DNA of 64,000 bases from Pedobacter sp. MC2016-14 (GCF_020991475.1 NZ_JAJMPA010000005.1:1-64000), one strand, 5' to 3'. Positions 35,552 to 44,188 are shown, numbered from the stretch's first letter. Program-made: numbers and translations. Notes: generated by a model not told the origin, from the letters alone.

Positions 35552-36907
35552 ATGGCCAAAGAAATTAAAGTACTCAAATGTCCGCAATGCGGAAGCACCG
35601 CAAAAACAGAACTGAAGCCGGATTTTTTCCGTTGCAACAACTGTCAGACTGAATATTACCTGGATAATGATGATGTAACCATCAACTACAACCACAATTA
35701 TAACCACAGGAACACGCCCGCTTTTGATGAGGGAAATAAGAAAACTGTACGCATAGTTTCAGTGCTGGCCGGGGTTTTCATCATGGTCATCGTTATTTTT
35801 AATGTGCTTTCTGGTCTGCTGAGTTCTAGGCCTTCTGTTTCTACCAATAATACGGTAAGCGAATCGGAGGATAAACAAGAGGAAATCTTCTCTAACAGCA
35901 GGTACAATGCCCTCCCCTTTCTCAAACCGGGAGATTCGAAGCCCACCATTCTAGTGGTAGAAGACCGCAGCTACCATTCCGATCCAACCAAAACAAGAAA
36001 CGGGATCTACCTTACCTTTTACGATGTGGAACTAAAAAAACTTGGAGAAGAAAAAATTGGCGATGACGACATGTCGGGAACGGACGTTAAATGGAGGACT
36101 TTTAGTGATGGCAACATTTACATTGTAGCCGACAAAACCAAGTTGTTGAAGCTGGATCAGTCTACTTTAAAAGTAAGTGATGCCGGCAAAGCATTTTTTA
36201 GCGCCATGCCCGAGCTACAGGTTGGGGTAGCCACTATGGAATTTGTTTACGAAGAGAAGGGCGACGGACTGGTTTTATTTACCAATGACGGACAAACCCT
36301 TTACTATTACCCACTGGTAAAAAAACTCTATAGTAAAGATGCATTTTACGAGGCTGTTGTTAGTCCCGGTAGCTTAGGGAAAGAAGCCAAAACAAAAACC
36401 ATTCATCTTTTTACTTCGGCCAGTGATGATTTTCCTGGAGAGTTGAGGCAACTGATCCAGGTTACCTATAAGGACAATGGCCCGGGGCCTAAGGATGTCA
36501 TAGAAAATGCAAGGTGGCATAAAAATTATGGCGGTTCCGGGATCTTTACAGACCGATCGCCTTTCTTAAAAGAGCTGATTGGCAATGACGACGAACAAGA
36601 TGGACGTATTATCAGCTGGAAAGACCTTACCCCAGGCAGAAAATATTTTGCACCCAAGGTTTTGCTGAACAATGGAAATTCGGTATTGATCAGTATCAAT
36701 GCAGATGCAAACCCGGCGAGTCCGGCTAAAATACAACAGCTAAATAGTGGCACAGGAGCCATTGAATGGACAACGGATTTGAAAAAAGGAGAAAGTGTGG
36801 ATCAAATGTTTGCCTACAAAGGAGGCTACTTAGCCGTGATGAACAGCAATACCTTTATGACATTGGATGCCAATGGTAAAGTGACAAGTACTAAAAAATT
36901 AGAATAA
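35552..36907 (+). CDS. Zinc-ribbon membrane protein with beta-propeller-like domain
   Basis: The 451-residue protein opens with a zinc ribbon (CPQCGSTAKTELKPDFFRCNNCQTEYY, two CxxC pairs), then has one transmembrane helix at about 66-88 and a large beta-rich domain with repeated strand pairs such as GDGLVLFTNDGQTLYYYPL and GTGAIEWTTDLKKGES. It resembles PQQ/WD-type propellers without a clear motif. It lies 57 bases after the TPM gene and 2 bases before the SPFH gene, which strongly suggests one operon. Confidence 0.65.
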   Translation: MAKEIKVLKCPQCGSTAKTELKPDFFRCNNCQTEYYLDNDDVTINYNHNYNHRNTPAFDEGNKKTVRIVSVLAGVFIMVIVIFNVLSGLLSSRPSVSTNNTVSESEDKQEEIFSNSRYNALPFLKPGDSKPTILVVEDRSYHSDPTKTRNGIYLTFYDVELKKLGEEKIGDDDMSGTDVKWRTFSDGNIYIVADKTKLLKLDQSTLKVSDAGKAFFSAMPELQVGVATMEFVYEEKGDGLVLFTNDGQTLYYYPLVKKLYSKDAFYEAVVSPGSLGKEAKTKTIHLFTSASDDFPGELRQLIQVTYKDNGPGPKDVIENARWHKNYGGSGIFTDRSPFLKELIGNDDEQDGRIISWKDLTPGRKYFAPKVLLNNGNSVLISINADANPASPAKIQQLNSGTGAIEWTTDLKKGESVDQMFAYKGGYLAVMNSNTFMTLDANGKVTSTKKLE

Positions 36908-36909
36908 TT

Positions 36910-37914
36910 ATGGGACTAGGTGATTTTTTAAAAAGACAGCTCAGTACAGTTATAGAATGGGAAAATCAGCAGCCAGAACTGCTGCTTTACAAATTTCCTG
37001 TTCCTACTTCGGAGATCAAAGATTCGAGCAAGCTACTGGTGAGCCCCGGACAGGGCTGCATTTTGGTATACGAAGGGAAAATCACCTCCGTTATCACCGA
37101 AGAGGGTTTATGGAACCTGAGTACAGACAACCATCCGTTTATCACATCCTTATTAAAGATCAGGACCTTTTTTGAAAGTGAGCACAAGGCGCATGTGTAT
37201 TTTTACCGCAAGGCAGTTACAGTAAACCAAGCCTGGGGCACGGCCTCACCGGTAAAATACATGGATCCTGAATACAAACTCCCGGTAGAGCTGGGCATGT
37301 ACGGCAATTATTCCATGCAAATTTCAGACCCTTTGCTGCTCTTTAAAGACATTATAGGTTCAAGAGATGAATATACGACTGCAGATGCGAAGGCATTGAT
37401 CTTATCTCGTCTTCCCCAGGCCTTAATGAGCCATTTAGCACAATCTAAACTTTCTTACCTTGAAATAGATGCGAATTTAGAAATTTTGTCTGCCGCCCTG
37501 AAAGAAAAAATGAATTCGGATTTTTCAACGCTCGGCCTAAGCTTAGATGATTTTAGAATTGAGGGTACAGCTTTTGATAAGGATACACAACAGCGTATTG
37601 GCAAGATCGCGGACATCACCGCAGAGAGCCGTGCCGCAGGAGAAGGAGGCTTAAGTTACCTGGAAATAGAAAAATTAAAGGCGTTGAGGGATGCTGCCCG
37701 AAATGAAGGTGGCCTGGCCGGAGCAGGACTTCAATTGGGATTTGGCATGGAAATGGGGAAAGTTTTGGATGAAAAGAAAGAAGTACTGACCAGTTATAGT
37801 GCGGGAACCGACCCGGTGGTTCAGTTGCAAAAGCTCAAACTCTTACTAGACGAACAAATCCTTACCCAGGAGGAGTTTGATGCGAAGAAGAAGGAAATTC
37901 TAAGCAAAATGTGA
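36910..37914 (+). CDS. SPFH-domain protein with C-terminal SHOCT motif
   Basis: The 334-residue protein starts MGLGDFLKRQLSTVIEWENQ and continues with an SPFH/band-7 fold (LLVSPGQGCILVYEGKI, VELGMYGNYSMQISDPLLLFKDI, LSSALKEKM-type helices). It matches the group known as virion-core-like or YdjI-type SPFH proteins. The end (LQKLKLLLDEQILTQEEFDAKKKEILSKM) is a SHOCT oligomerisation motif. It starts 2 bases after the previous stop. The three genes probably act together at the membrane; the role is unknown. Confidence 0.75.
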   Translation: MGLGDFLKRQLSTVIEWENQQPELLLYKFPVPTSEIKDSSKLLVSPGQGCILVYEGKITSVITEEGLWNLSTDNHPFITSLLKIRTFFESEHKAHVYFYRKAVTVNQAWGTASPVKYMDPEYKLPVELGMYGNYSMQISDPLLLFKDIIGSRDEYTTADAKALILSRLPQALMSHLAQSKLSYLEIDANLEILSAALKEKMNSDFSTLGLSLDDFRIEGTAFDKDTQQRIGKIADITAESRAAGEGGLSYLEIEKLKALRDAARNEGGLAGAGLQLGFGMEMGKVLDEKKEVLTSYSAGTDPVVQLQKLKLLLDEQILTQEEFDAKKKEILSKM

Positions 37915-37918
37915 TTAA

Positions 37919-37954
37919 ATACAAAGGGCTGCTCAAAAGAGCAGCCCTTTGTAT
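37919..37954. terminator. Bidirectional terminator
   Basis: ATACAAAGGGCTGCTC and GAGCAGCCCTTTGTAT form a perfect 16-bp stem with an AAAA loop, between the convergent SPFH gene and the TonB-dependent receptor. A T-run follows on the plus strand at 37961-37969. Confidence 0.8.
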
Positions 37955-37973
37955 TGATGATTTTTTTTTGCAA

Positions 37974-40553
37974 TTAAAAGTTGAAGCGCAAGGTTCCTCC
38001 GTAAGTTCTTGGATCACCCAATACTCCTGCATATAAGCCTGAATTACCCGCCGCAGCCTGTAATTGCTCGTAGTAATTTTTGTTGGCAATATTTCTGCTC
38101 CAGAAGAAGAAAGAAAACTTATCTGATTTAAAACCTATTCTGGCATTTAATAACGCATATCCTTGCACATTCAATACACTTGATGGTGTTGGATTTGAAG
38201 AATACTCAGAACGGTAGCTTACATCACCAGCGATAAAATATCTTCCCTCCTGCGTAGACAATTTACCAGCAGTGCTTGTCTCGGCCCCACCAGAAATATT
38301 CCATTTAGAGATTCCAGGCAACCTGCCACCAGAAGCATCTTTAAAAGCAACCTGGGTAGATACATTATTGATGATTTCTGTATGTCCTGTTTCTTCTAAA
38401 GGTAGTGGTGCATTTGTGAATTTCACATATTTACCATCAAGGTAGGCAACCGCAGCGTTTAAGGTTAAGAACCTTTCCAGCTGATAACTTCCATCAACCT
38501 CTAAACCTTTTACTTTCACTTTTTCTGCATTGGCCAGGTATCCCCTGTTTACCCCCAATTGTGGAGACTGCACATTGGTTTGGTAGTCTTTAATATCCGT
38601 ATTAAAGACAGTTACATTCAACAATCCACCTTTAACAGGTTTTGATTTAACACCTAATTCATAGTGCTGAACGTATTCAGGTTTTACTACCGCAACAGAC
38701 AAATCAGCATCTCCAGTGCTGGTGGTAGGTAAACCACCTACGTTAACACCAACAGGTTTGTAAGCTGTAGAAAATGTTCCGTAAACGTTTAGCCTGGTTG
38801 TAGGGCGGTAAGAAACGGTAAGGTTACCAGAAAGGTTGTTGTTATTGGTGCTGATGTTAAATTGCTGATTGCTGTAAACAGCAGCTTTAAGTGCAAGTAA
38901 AGCAGCATCGCTTGTTTGTAAGCCCCCGTAGGTGGTCCTGTCATAATCTACATCCTTTTTATCATAGGTAAACCTTAAACCTGGTAAAACATGCAGGTTT
39001 TTCGCAAATTCCCAATCTGCCTGCGCAAATACAGCTGTACTTAAAGATTTAATGGAGGAGTTGGTTTTGATCCCAAAACCATCTAACAACCCTGGAGTAG
39101 AATATAAAGCTTGCGAACCCGTATTAGCCGTTTGCACAAATCTCCACTGATCTTTACCAACTTCTTCTGTTTGTGCTAAACCTTTCAGGTTTTGGCTCAA
39201 AGCAAATACACCAATTACACCACTAACTTTTTCTGCGATGTTACCCGCATACCTAACTTCTTGTGAATACTGGTCGTGGCGGGAGTTACCTTGTGATTTG
39301 GTAAGGGCAGAAAATTCAGAGAAATCCCTGTCATTGGTAGGGTCCCAGTTCCAGAATCTCCATGCCGTGGTAGAAGTTAATGTTCCATTACCGATTTTAT
39401 AATCTACGTTAACAGAGATCCCGCCAATGGATTGGTTGTGCCTCCAGGGTGTATTGGTACTGATTTCCCGTGAGAACGGATCAACTTTAGGCTGCTGATA
39501 ACCCAAATCGGATATAATACGTGCATACTGACGGTAAGCACTTCTTTCTGTGGCAGTGATGCCGGCAATAACAAGTGGGTAACCTGCAGGATGCTGGATG
39601 CTCACATCGCCGCTTAGCAAGACCGATAATTTATCAGAAGGTGTATAATATAACTGACCTTTTAAACCAAGGTTGTTTTGTCCACTGTAGCGGCGTTCTT
39701 CTCTGGTATTCCAGATCGTACCGTCCCTTTGCGTACCGGAGAGTGATATTTTTGCCGCGAGATCCTTAGCTACCCCGCCTGAAACAGAGGCTTTGGCCTG
39801 GATAAAATTATAATTTCCGGCACTGAGTTCAACTTTTGCTGTTGGTGTTTGCGTAGGTTTAGTGGTAGTGATGTTGAATGCTCCCGCAGTGGTATTTTTT
39901 CCGAACAAAGTACCTTGAGGCCCGCGGATTACTTCTATTTGTTCAATGTCAAGGAAATCTGTAGAGGTAGCGGCCGGACGGGCATGGTATACCCCATCGA
40001 CGTAAAACCCTACCCCAGGATCGATACCGTCGTTCGTTAAGCCAAAGGTTGAGCCCAATCCCCTGATGTTAAGGGTGGTATTTCTGGCATTAGATGCATA
40101 CAGCTGAACTGATGGCACCAATTCTTTTAAGCGGTTCACATTAAAAGCACCGGCATTTTCTGCGGCTTGTCCACCGATCACAGTAACGGCGATAGGTACA
40201 TCCTGTAAAGACTCTGAACGTCTTCGGGAAGTTACCACAATTTCATCCAGTTGATCGCTTTCTACAAGCGTTAACTCCAGCGGCGCGTCCTGAAGCTTCA
40301 GCACTTGAAAATCCTGCGGTTTGTAACCCACGGAACTTACCTGAAGGTAAAAAGGAGGCTCCTGTTTAGCGATGATGGTAAATGCGCCATTGTCGTCTGC
40401 GCTTACCGAGACATTAGTTCCCCTAACTTTAACGGTGGCACGAGGTAGCGGAGTACCGTTTGCACGCTTTATAATCCCCGTTACTTTGCTTTGGGCGAAG
40501 GCAAAGCTTGCCGAAAGCAGAAATGAAAAGATAATTAGTATACTTTTTTTCAT
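37974..40553 (-). CDS. TonB-dependent outer-membrane receptor
   Basis: From the ATG at 40553 the protein has about 859 residues and a signal peptide ending FAFAQ. A carboxypeptidase-regulatory-like domain (GTPLPRATVKVRGTNVSVSADDNGAF) precedes a plug with DEIVVTSRRRSESLQDVPIAVTV, LNIRGLGSTFG and VIRGPQGTLFGKNTTAGAFNI, and a barrel ending TLRFNF. The plug resembles proteobacterial TonB receptors more than SusC, and there is no SusD partner. It is preceded by a leader of about 245 bases that encodes a Cys4-ending peptide, so a sulphur-containing ligand is a fair hypothesis. Confidence 0.8.
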   Translation of the reverse strand: MKKSILIIFSFLLSASFAFAQSKVTGIIKRANGTPLPRATVKVRGTNVSVSADDNGAFTIIAKQEPPFYLQVSSVGYKPQDFQVLKLQDAPLELTLVESDQLDEIVVTSRRRSESLQDVPIAVTVIGGQAAENAGAFNVNRLKELVPSVQLYASNARNTTLNIRGLGSTFGLTNDGIDPGVGFYVDGVYHARPAATSTDFLDIEQIEVIRGPQGTLFGKNTTAGAFNITTTKPTQTPTAKVELSAGNYNFIQAKASVSGGVAKDLAAKISLSGTQRDGTIWNTREERRYSGQNNLGLKGQLYYTPSDKLSVLLSGDVSIQHPAGYPLVIAGITATERSAYRQYARIISDLGYQQPKVDPFSREISTNTPWRHNQSIGGISVNVDYKIGNGTLTSTTAWRFWNWDPTNDRDFSEFSALTKSQGNSRHDQYSQEVRYAGNIAEKVSGVIGVFALSQNLKGLAQTEEVGKDQWRFVQTANTGSQALYSTPGLLDGFGIKTNSSIKSLSTAVFAQADWEFAKNLHVLPGLRFTYDKKDVDYDRTTYGGLQTSDAALLALKAAVYSNQQFNISTNNNNLSGNLTVSYRPTTRLNVYGTFSTAYKPVGVNVGGLPTTSTGDADLSVAVVKPEYVQHYELGVKSKPVKGGLLNVTVFNTDIKDYQTNVQSPQLGVNRGYLANAEKVKVKGLEVDGSYQLERFLTLNAAVAYLDGKYVKFTNAPLPLEETGHTEIINNVSTQVAFKDASGGRLPGISKWNISGGAETSTAGKLSTQEGRYFIAGDVSYRSEYSSNPTPSSVLNVQGYALLNARIGFKSDKFSFFFWSRNIANKNYYEQLQAAAGNSGLYAGVLGDPRTYGGTLRFNF

Positions 40554-40798
40554 GATTTTGATATTAATAGTTTGATGGTTTTGAGTCGTAAAATTCAAGG
40601 CAGAGCCTTTAAGATCATCCTGATGATCCTTTAGTTGATGTTTTAAGCTCTATAGCTAATGTTAGGGATGAAATTGCAGCTGATGAACTAGCAACAACAA
40701 CAGGTCATGGACATGACCATTAGTCTTTGGGTGTTTAGTGCGTTGATTAAATTTAAATCAGTTTTCATCTGGTTCTATAGTTTGGAAGAGTTTTTTAA
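40554..40798 (-). promoter_or_regulatory. Leader region of the TonB-dependent receptor
   Basis: The transcript from the promoter at 40805-40835 would carry about 245 bases before the receptor ATG. It includes the Cys4 leader peptide and several short hairpins: GGTCAT/ATGACC within the peptide coding part, AGCT/AGCT around 40650, GATCAT/ATGATC around 40617, and AAGGC/GCCTT around 40603. Alternative pairing could couple peptide translation to downstream expression, as in attenuators. The pairing logic has not been computed. Confidence 0.45.
40688..40768 (-). CDS. Putative leader peptide ending in four cysteines
   Basis: A 26-codon frame begins with ATG at 40768, about 30 bases after the predicted transcription start, and ends with MTCCCC followed by TAG (40688-40690). 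The last four codons are TGT TGT TGT TGC. Runs of one amino acid before a stop are the mark of leader peptides that sense charged tRNA, here tRNA-Cys. The frame lies alone in the leader of a TonB-dependent receptor gene. A hairpin (GGTCAT/ATGACC) lies within its coding sequence. The peptide is too short for family assignment. Confidence 0.6.
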   Translation of the reverse strand: MKTDLNLINALNTQRLMVMSMTCCCC

Positions 40799-40804
40799 TT
40801 TCTA

Positions 40805-40835
40805 CAAATATAGCGTCTTTTTTTTTAAATGCAAT
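40805..40835 (-). promoter_or_regulatory. Promoter of the Cys-leader/TonB receptor transcript
   Basis: Minus-strand TATATTTG (40805-40812) matches TAnnTTTG, and ATTG (40832-40835), one base off TTTG, stands at exactly the 19-base spacing. The start of transcription would lie near 40798, upstream of the leader peptide. Confidence 0.55.
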
Positions 40836-40974
40836 AAAATCTATAGAAATAGTAGTTTATTTTTTAAATCGGTTTTTTAAGGGTTTAAATCCTCTTCAGG
40901 TAAGGAATTCCGGAAAGGATTTAAAAATTCTTTGGCTCTGTGTTAAGATGTTATCAAGTTTTTGTTAATGACAA

Positions 40975-41005
40975 TTTGCAGATTCGGGTGGTATTTGTAC
41001 TTTTG
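40975..41005 (+). promoter_or_regulatory. Promoter of tRNA-Ser copy 1
   Basis: TTTG (40975-40978), 19 bases, then TACTTTTG (40998-41005) is a perfect consensus. It ends four bases before the tRNA, so the tRNA has almost no 5' leader. Confidence 0.75.
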
Positions 41006-41009
41006 TCGC

Positions 41010-41096
41010 GGAGAGTTGGCAGAGTGGTCGATTGCGGCAGTCTTGAAAACTGTTGACTTGTCAAAGGGTCCGCGGGTTCGAATCCCCCACTCTCCG
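41010..41096 (+). tRNA. tRNA-Ser(UGA), copy 1
   Basis: The 87-base gene has an acceptor stem GGAGAGT/ACTCTCC, anticodon stem GCAGT/ACTGT around the loop CTTGAAA (anticodon TGA), a long variable arm (TTGACTTGTCAAA) as in serine tRNAs, and a GTTCGAATC T-loop. CCA is not encoded. The 3' end serves as the integration site of the island to the right. It is identical to the copy at 53795-53881. Confidence 0.95.
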
Positions 41097-41097
41097 C
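41083..41097 (+). repeat. Attachment site core, left end of island (attL)
   Basis: The 15 bases TCCCCCACTCTCCGC at the tRNA 3' end recur exactly at 51686-51700 and 53868-53882. This is the expected pattern for tyrosine-recombinase integration into a tRNA gene. Confidence 0.65.
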
Positions 41098-41118
41098 TGA
41101 AATGGTATCAAAACCAAC

Positions 41119-41153
41119 AAAAAGCCTGCAAATCGTAAGATAGCAGGCTTTTT
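41119..41153 (+). terminator. Terminator after tRNA-Ser copy 1
   Basis: AAAAAGCCTGC and GCAGGCTTTTT pair around AAATCGTAAGATA and are followed by T-rich sequence. The partial att site at 51686 is followed by a decayed version of the same hairpin (about 51717-51757). Confidence 0.7.
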
Positions 41154-41196
41154 GCATTTTAAAGGGTTACAATTTTCGAACGAATTCCGATCCTGT

Positions 41197-41322
41197 AGGT
41201 GAGTGATTCGGTGAGTGAATTTAAAAATACAAAAGACTCACAGAATAGCGTATAAAACCCAGACATTAAACAGGTTGAAAATACACAAATCTTGATTTCT
41301 AATTACTGCAAAGCTAAATTTG
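41197..41322. repeat. Island left-end region with arm-type repeats
   Basis: This holds AGGTGAGTGATTCGGTGAGT (41197-41216), GACTCACAGAATA (41235-41247) and GCAAAGCTAAATTTG (41308-41322). The first recurs exactly at 51607-51626. The other two recur with small changes at 49132-49144 and 49196-49210. They are good candidates for integrase arm-binding sites. The gap 41154-41409 otherwise holds no gene. Confidence 0.6.
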
Positions 41323-41409
41323 CATCGTTGATTCTTATTGCTTTTTATCTGCGATGCAGCTCTTGCCCGAAAAGCGGGCTCGGGTTGTTCACCATTAATG
41401 TTAAACATT

Positions 41410-42658
41410 ATGAAAACCAATTTCAGCTTGCTCTTCTACATAAAGAAGCCAAAAAACTATCAAAAAGGAACTGCTCCTATCTATTCGCATTACTGTGAAC
41501 GGCAACCGTGCGGAAGTTACCACTGGCCGTAGTTGTGAACCTTCACAATGGAATACGATATCAGGTCGTAGTAATGGCAAAAAAGAAGAAGTAAAGTCTT
41601 TTAACGTTTATCTGGACGACCTACAAAACAAAGTATTCGAAGCACATCGGCAATTAACAGAAAAAGACGATCCCATCACTGCCGAGAGATTACGAGATCA
41701 GTTTCAGGGAAGATAGAAAAGCAATGCACCTTAATTGACGTATTTAAAGACCATATCCACAAAATGGAAACTTTGGTGGGATCTGAGTTTTCTAAAAGGA
41801 CTGCGGAGTGTTACAGAACCTCTCTAAAGCATACCGTGGAGTTTTTACAATGGAAATACAACATTAGTGATATAGACATTAGAAAAGTAGACCATGCTTT
41901 TATAACTGAATATGATTTTTACTTACGATCTGTACGAAAATGCGCCAATAACTCTGCGGTGAAATACTTGAAGAACTTCGGCAAGATTATTCTTATTTGC
42001 CTTACCAACGGGTTACTGGCTACCGAACCATTTCAAAACTACAAAAACAAGATTAACAAGGTTGATCGGGTGTAGCTTACTGAAGAAGAAATAAAGCTGA
42101 TAGGCAACAAGCCACTGGCTTCTGAAAGATTAGCGCAAGTAAGGGATATCTTTTTATTTTGTTGTTATACTGGCCTGCCTATGTGGATGTTAAGAATTTA
42201 AAACGAGGTGATATTGTAACGGGCATTGATGGCGAAAAATGGATTTCTATAAATAGACAAAAAACAAATGTGCCTTCCCCCATTCCTTTGTTACCTGCCG
42301 CCTCTATCCTATTAAATCAGTACCAGAATAATCGAATATGCTTAAATACTGGAATGTTACTGCCAGTATCAGTTAACCAGAAAGATGAATAGCTATCTAA
42401 AAGAGATTGCGGACTTCAGTGGCGGACAGAAACAGATCACTTTCAATATTGCTAGGCATACATTTGATACAACGGTCACGCTATTGAATGGGATTCCTAT
42501 TGAAAGCCTTTCTAAAATGCTCGGGCATACTAATATTCAGACTACAACATTACGCTAAAATATTGGATATTAAAGTTGGAGCTGATATGGCAACGCTTAA
42601 AAACAAGTATGGAGCAGACAGTACTTATTTAAACCTTAATGATTATGGAAACTATTAA
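41410..42658 (+). pseudogene. Decayed tyrosine recombinase (Bacteroidota phage-integrase type)
   Basis: Successive frames read as one integrase of about 410 residues: MKTNFSLLFYIKKPKNYQKG, then TVNGNRAEVTTGRSCEPSQW, then KQCTLIDVFKDHI with a SAM-like core-binding domain, then LTEEEIKLI, YVDVKNLKRGDI, and finally IARHTFDTTVTLLNGIP and SKMLGHTNIQTT and HYAKILDIKVG. Frameshifts lie near 41480, 41715, 42178, 42375 and 42550, and a TAG stands at 42073-42075. The catalytic HxxR now reads NIAR, and the tyrosine is out of frame. The enzyme cannot be active. Confidence 0.8.
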
Positions 42659-42881
42659 AATCAATGAAAGTGATGTAAAATACTGCATCAAAAAGTTAAT
42701 CAATTATGACGATTGCTACTCCAATGGCATTGTCACCGTTTTTAAGCATTATTTGGAGCACAAAGAGTTCAAACAGATGAGAGATGACCTAGAGACTGTG
42801 CCACATGGCCATAAAGCCCTTTACAATTTATGGGACGTCGATGCTCGTATAGTTTTTTTAGAGGTGATTTATCCATCTTGA
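42645..42881 (+). CDS. Hypothetical protein, 78-80 residues
   Basis: The frame starts at ATG 42639 or 42645 and overlaps the end of the integrase remnant by about 14 bases, a spacing that suggests an original operon. The product is acidic and helical, with ESDVKYCIKKLINYDDCYSNG and HKALYNLWDVDARIVFLEVIYPS. No family is recognised. A hairpin follows at 42889-42911. Confidence 0.5.
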   Translation: METIKINESDVKYCIKKLINYDDCYSNGIVTVFKHYLEHKEFKQMRDDLETVPHGHKALYNLWDVDARIVFLEVIYPS

Positions 42882-42888
42882 TTATTAA

Positions 42889-42911
42889 GGGAATGGTCGA
42901 AGATCATTCCC
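42889..42911. terminator. Hairpin GGGAATG/CATTCCC
   Basis: A 7-bp perfect stem surrounds GTCGAAGAT. A near-copy with loop TGGTCGGAGATCA occurs around 51924-51950 after the second integrase remnant, so it belongs to the common structure of the two island modules. Confidence 0.45.
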
Positions 42912-43007
42912 TCTTACCGGAACTAATCGACCTTTCAGGAATTGACATTGCAGAATTAAATGTTCCGTTAAAAGATTTATGATAACAGATATTTACACTA
43001 AAAATTA

Positions 43008-43406
43008 TCATACTGATAATAAGCTGGCATTGGTTCCTGTTTCCAGTGTCATCAATTCAGCATGTTGCTTTTCCAAGCTACTGATCATGGATCTGAGCAT
43101 TGATTTTGATGGTTTTAGCGCAAGCATTTCTGTTAATAGCTTATCATTGAGGCTTTTTTCGTAACTATCGGTCATCAATTTTATATAGTGATCTATTGTC
43201 ATTCCTGAGAACAATTCGCTAGAACCCAGGCCATATTCTGTGGAGAGTTTGATCAGGTTGTTCCGGACTTTCATTGATGTGGCCTGTGTTGCTTTGAATT
43301 GTATGGTCAGATGTTCTATTTCTTCCTTTGGCTTATCCAGAAAGGTCTTTTTGTAGGTGAACCAGGCAATGAGCAGGCCTAAGATTCCGATGGTGATTTC
43401 AATCAT
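43008..43406 (-). CDS. Hypothetical protein with N-terminal membrane helix
   Basis: The 132-residue product has one hydrophobic helix at residues 3-17 (EITIGILGLLIAWFTY) and a long helical, charged remainder that could form a coiled coil (EEIEHLTIQFKATQATSMKVRNNLIKL). No family is recognised. It is divergent from the HExxH gene with a 69-base gap, so the two may share a promoter region. Its place in a defence island makes an accessory role possible. Confidence 0.5.
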   Translation of the reverse strand: MIEITIGILGLLIAWFTYKKTFLDKPKEEIEHLTIQFKATQATSMKVRNNLIKLSTEYGLGSSELFSGMTIDHYIKLMTDSYEKSLNDKLLTEMLALKPSKSMLRSMISSLEKQHAELMTLETGTNASLLSV

Positions 43407-43475
43407 AGAGAGACTTCTTTAGCAATTTGTTATTGATTTAGTTATCTTGGTACTTCCAAATATAATCCTATCTAA

Positions 43476-44156
43476 ATGAATAACGCAATCGACTCTTCAA
43501 AACTCCTGGACAGCAGGAACCAAGATCTTTTTGATATGGTCTGTTCCAAGTTTGAGGTCACGTTTGAGCCTTCCTTTAGCGGGCATCATTCGATCTATAC
43601 CATCGGAAACCGCATTACCTTTTATATCCCAGATGGTGATTACTGTGTGGATACCTTCAGCCATGAACTTTTACATGGCTATTTGGACTACTGCGATATA
43701 AATATTACTGGCAATCTAAAAAACACCATTTCGGGCAGCAAACTGCTATCCAAAATATTCGATACCAGATTGATCGAACACATGACCAATTGTATCGCAC
43801 ATACGCTGATGTTGCCCATTTTCCTGGATCGGGGCTTTGAACGTGCGAAGTTCCTGTCAGACTATGAGGATTTTAAAGCTGAGCCTGGCCTTATCAATCA
43901 GATCGGTAAACTTTATAAACGAGGAAACAAGTATAACGTCGAAGCGATCAATACTTTTATCGGCAAATACTTTGCATTCAAGTGCGACCCGAACCCTGCC
44001 TTTGATTACCAAAATGAACTTAGTCAATTAAAGAAAATCGACACGCAGCTGTACCGCATTTTAGATGACTATTTTTCCAAGTGGTCTAAATATGATTTAT
44101 CAATGATGAGTTTAGCTTGTACCGTAAAATCAATATGGGGCTTTACGACAATCTGA
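43476..44156 (+). CDS. HExxH protein, predicted metallopeptidase, C-terminus frameshifted
   Basis: The 226-residue protein has SHELLHGYLDY at about residues 63-73, with the HExxH zinc-binding pattern, preceded by a beta segment (NRITFYIPDGDYCVDTF) as in minimal zincin folds. At about 44097 the frame appears to have lost one T. The alternative frame reads INDEFSLYRKINMGLYDN and ends at 44188, one base before the next ATG, and joins naturally to SKYDL upstream. As written the last 18 residues are probably wrong. It pairs with the membrane protein after it. Peptidase activity is inferred only from the motif. Confidence 0.6.
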   Translation: MNNAIDSSKLLDSRNQDLFDMVCSKFEVTFEPSFSGHHSIYTIGNRITFYIPDGDYCVDTFSHELLHGYLDYCDINITGNLKNTISGSKLLSKIFDTRLIEHMTNCIAHTLMLPIFLDRGFERAKFLSDYEDFKAEPGLINQIGKLYKRGNKYNVEAINTFIGKYFAFKCDPNPAFDYQNELSQLKKIDTQLYRILDDYFSKWSKYDLSMMSLACTVKSIWGFTTI

Positions 44157-44188
44157 AACCGTGGATGAGTGGTAAAAAGTTTTTTTAG

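Noticed and set aside
40610..40723. Plus-strand frame ending in ELATTTGHGHDH, which looked like a metal-binding protein tail
   Set aside because: It has no start codon and is the exact antisense of the Cys4 leader peptide and its hairpins, which have promoter support on the minus strand.
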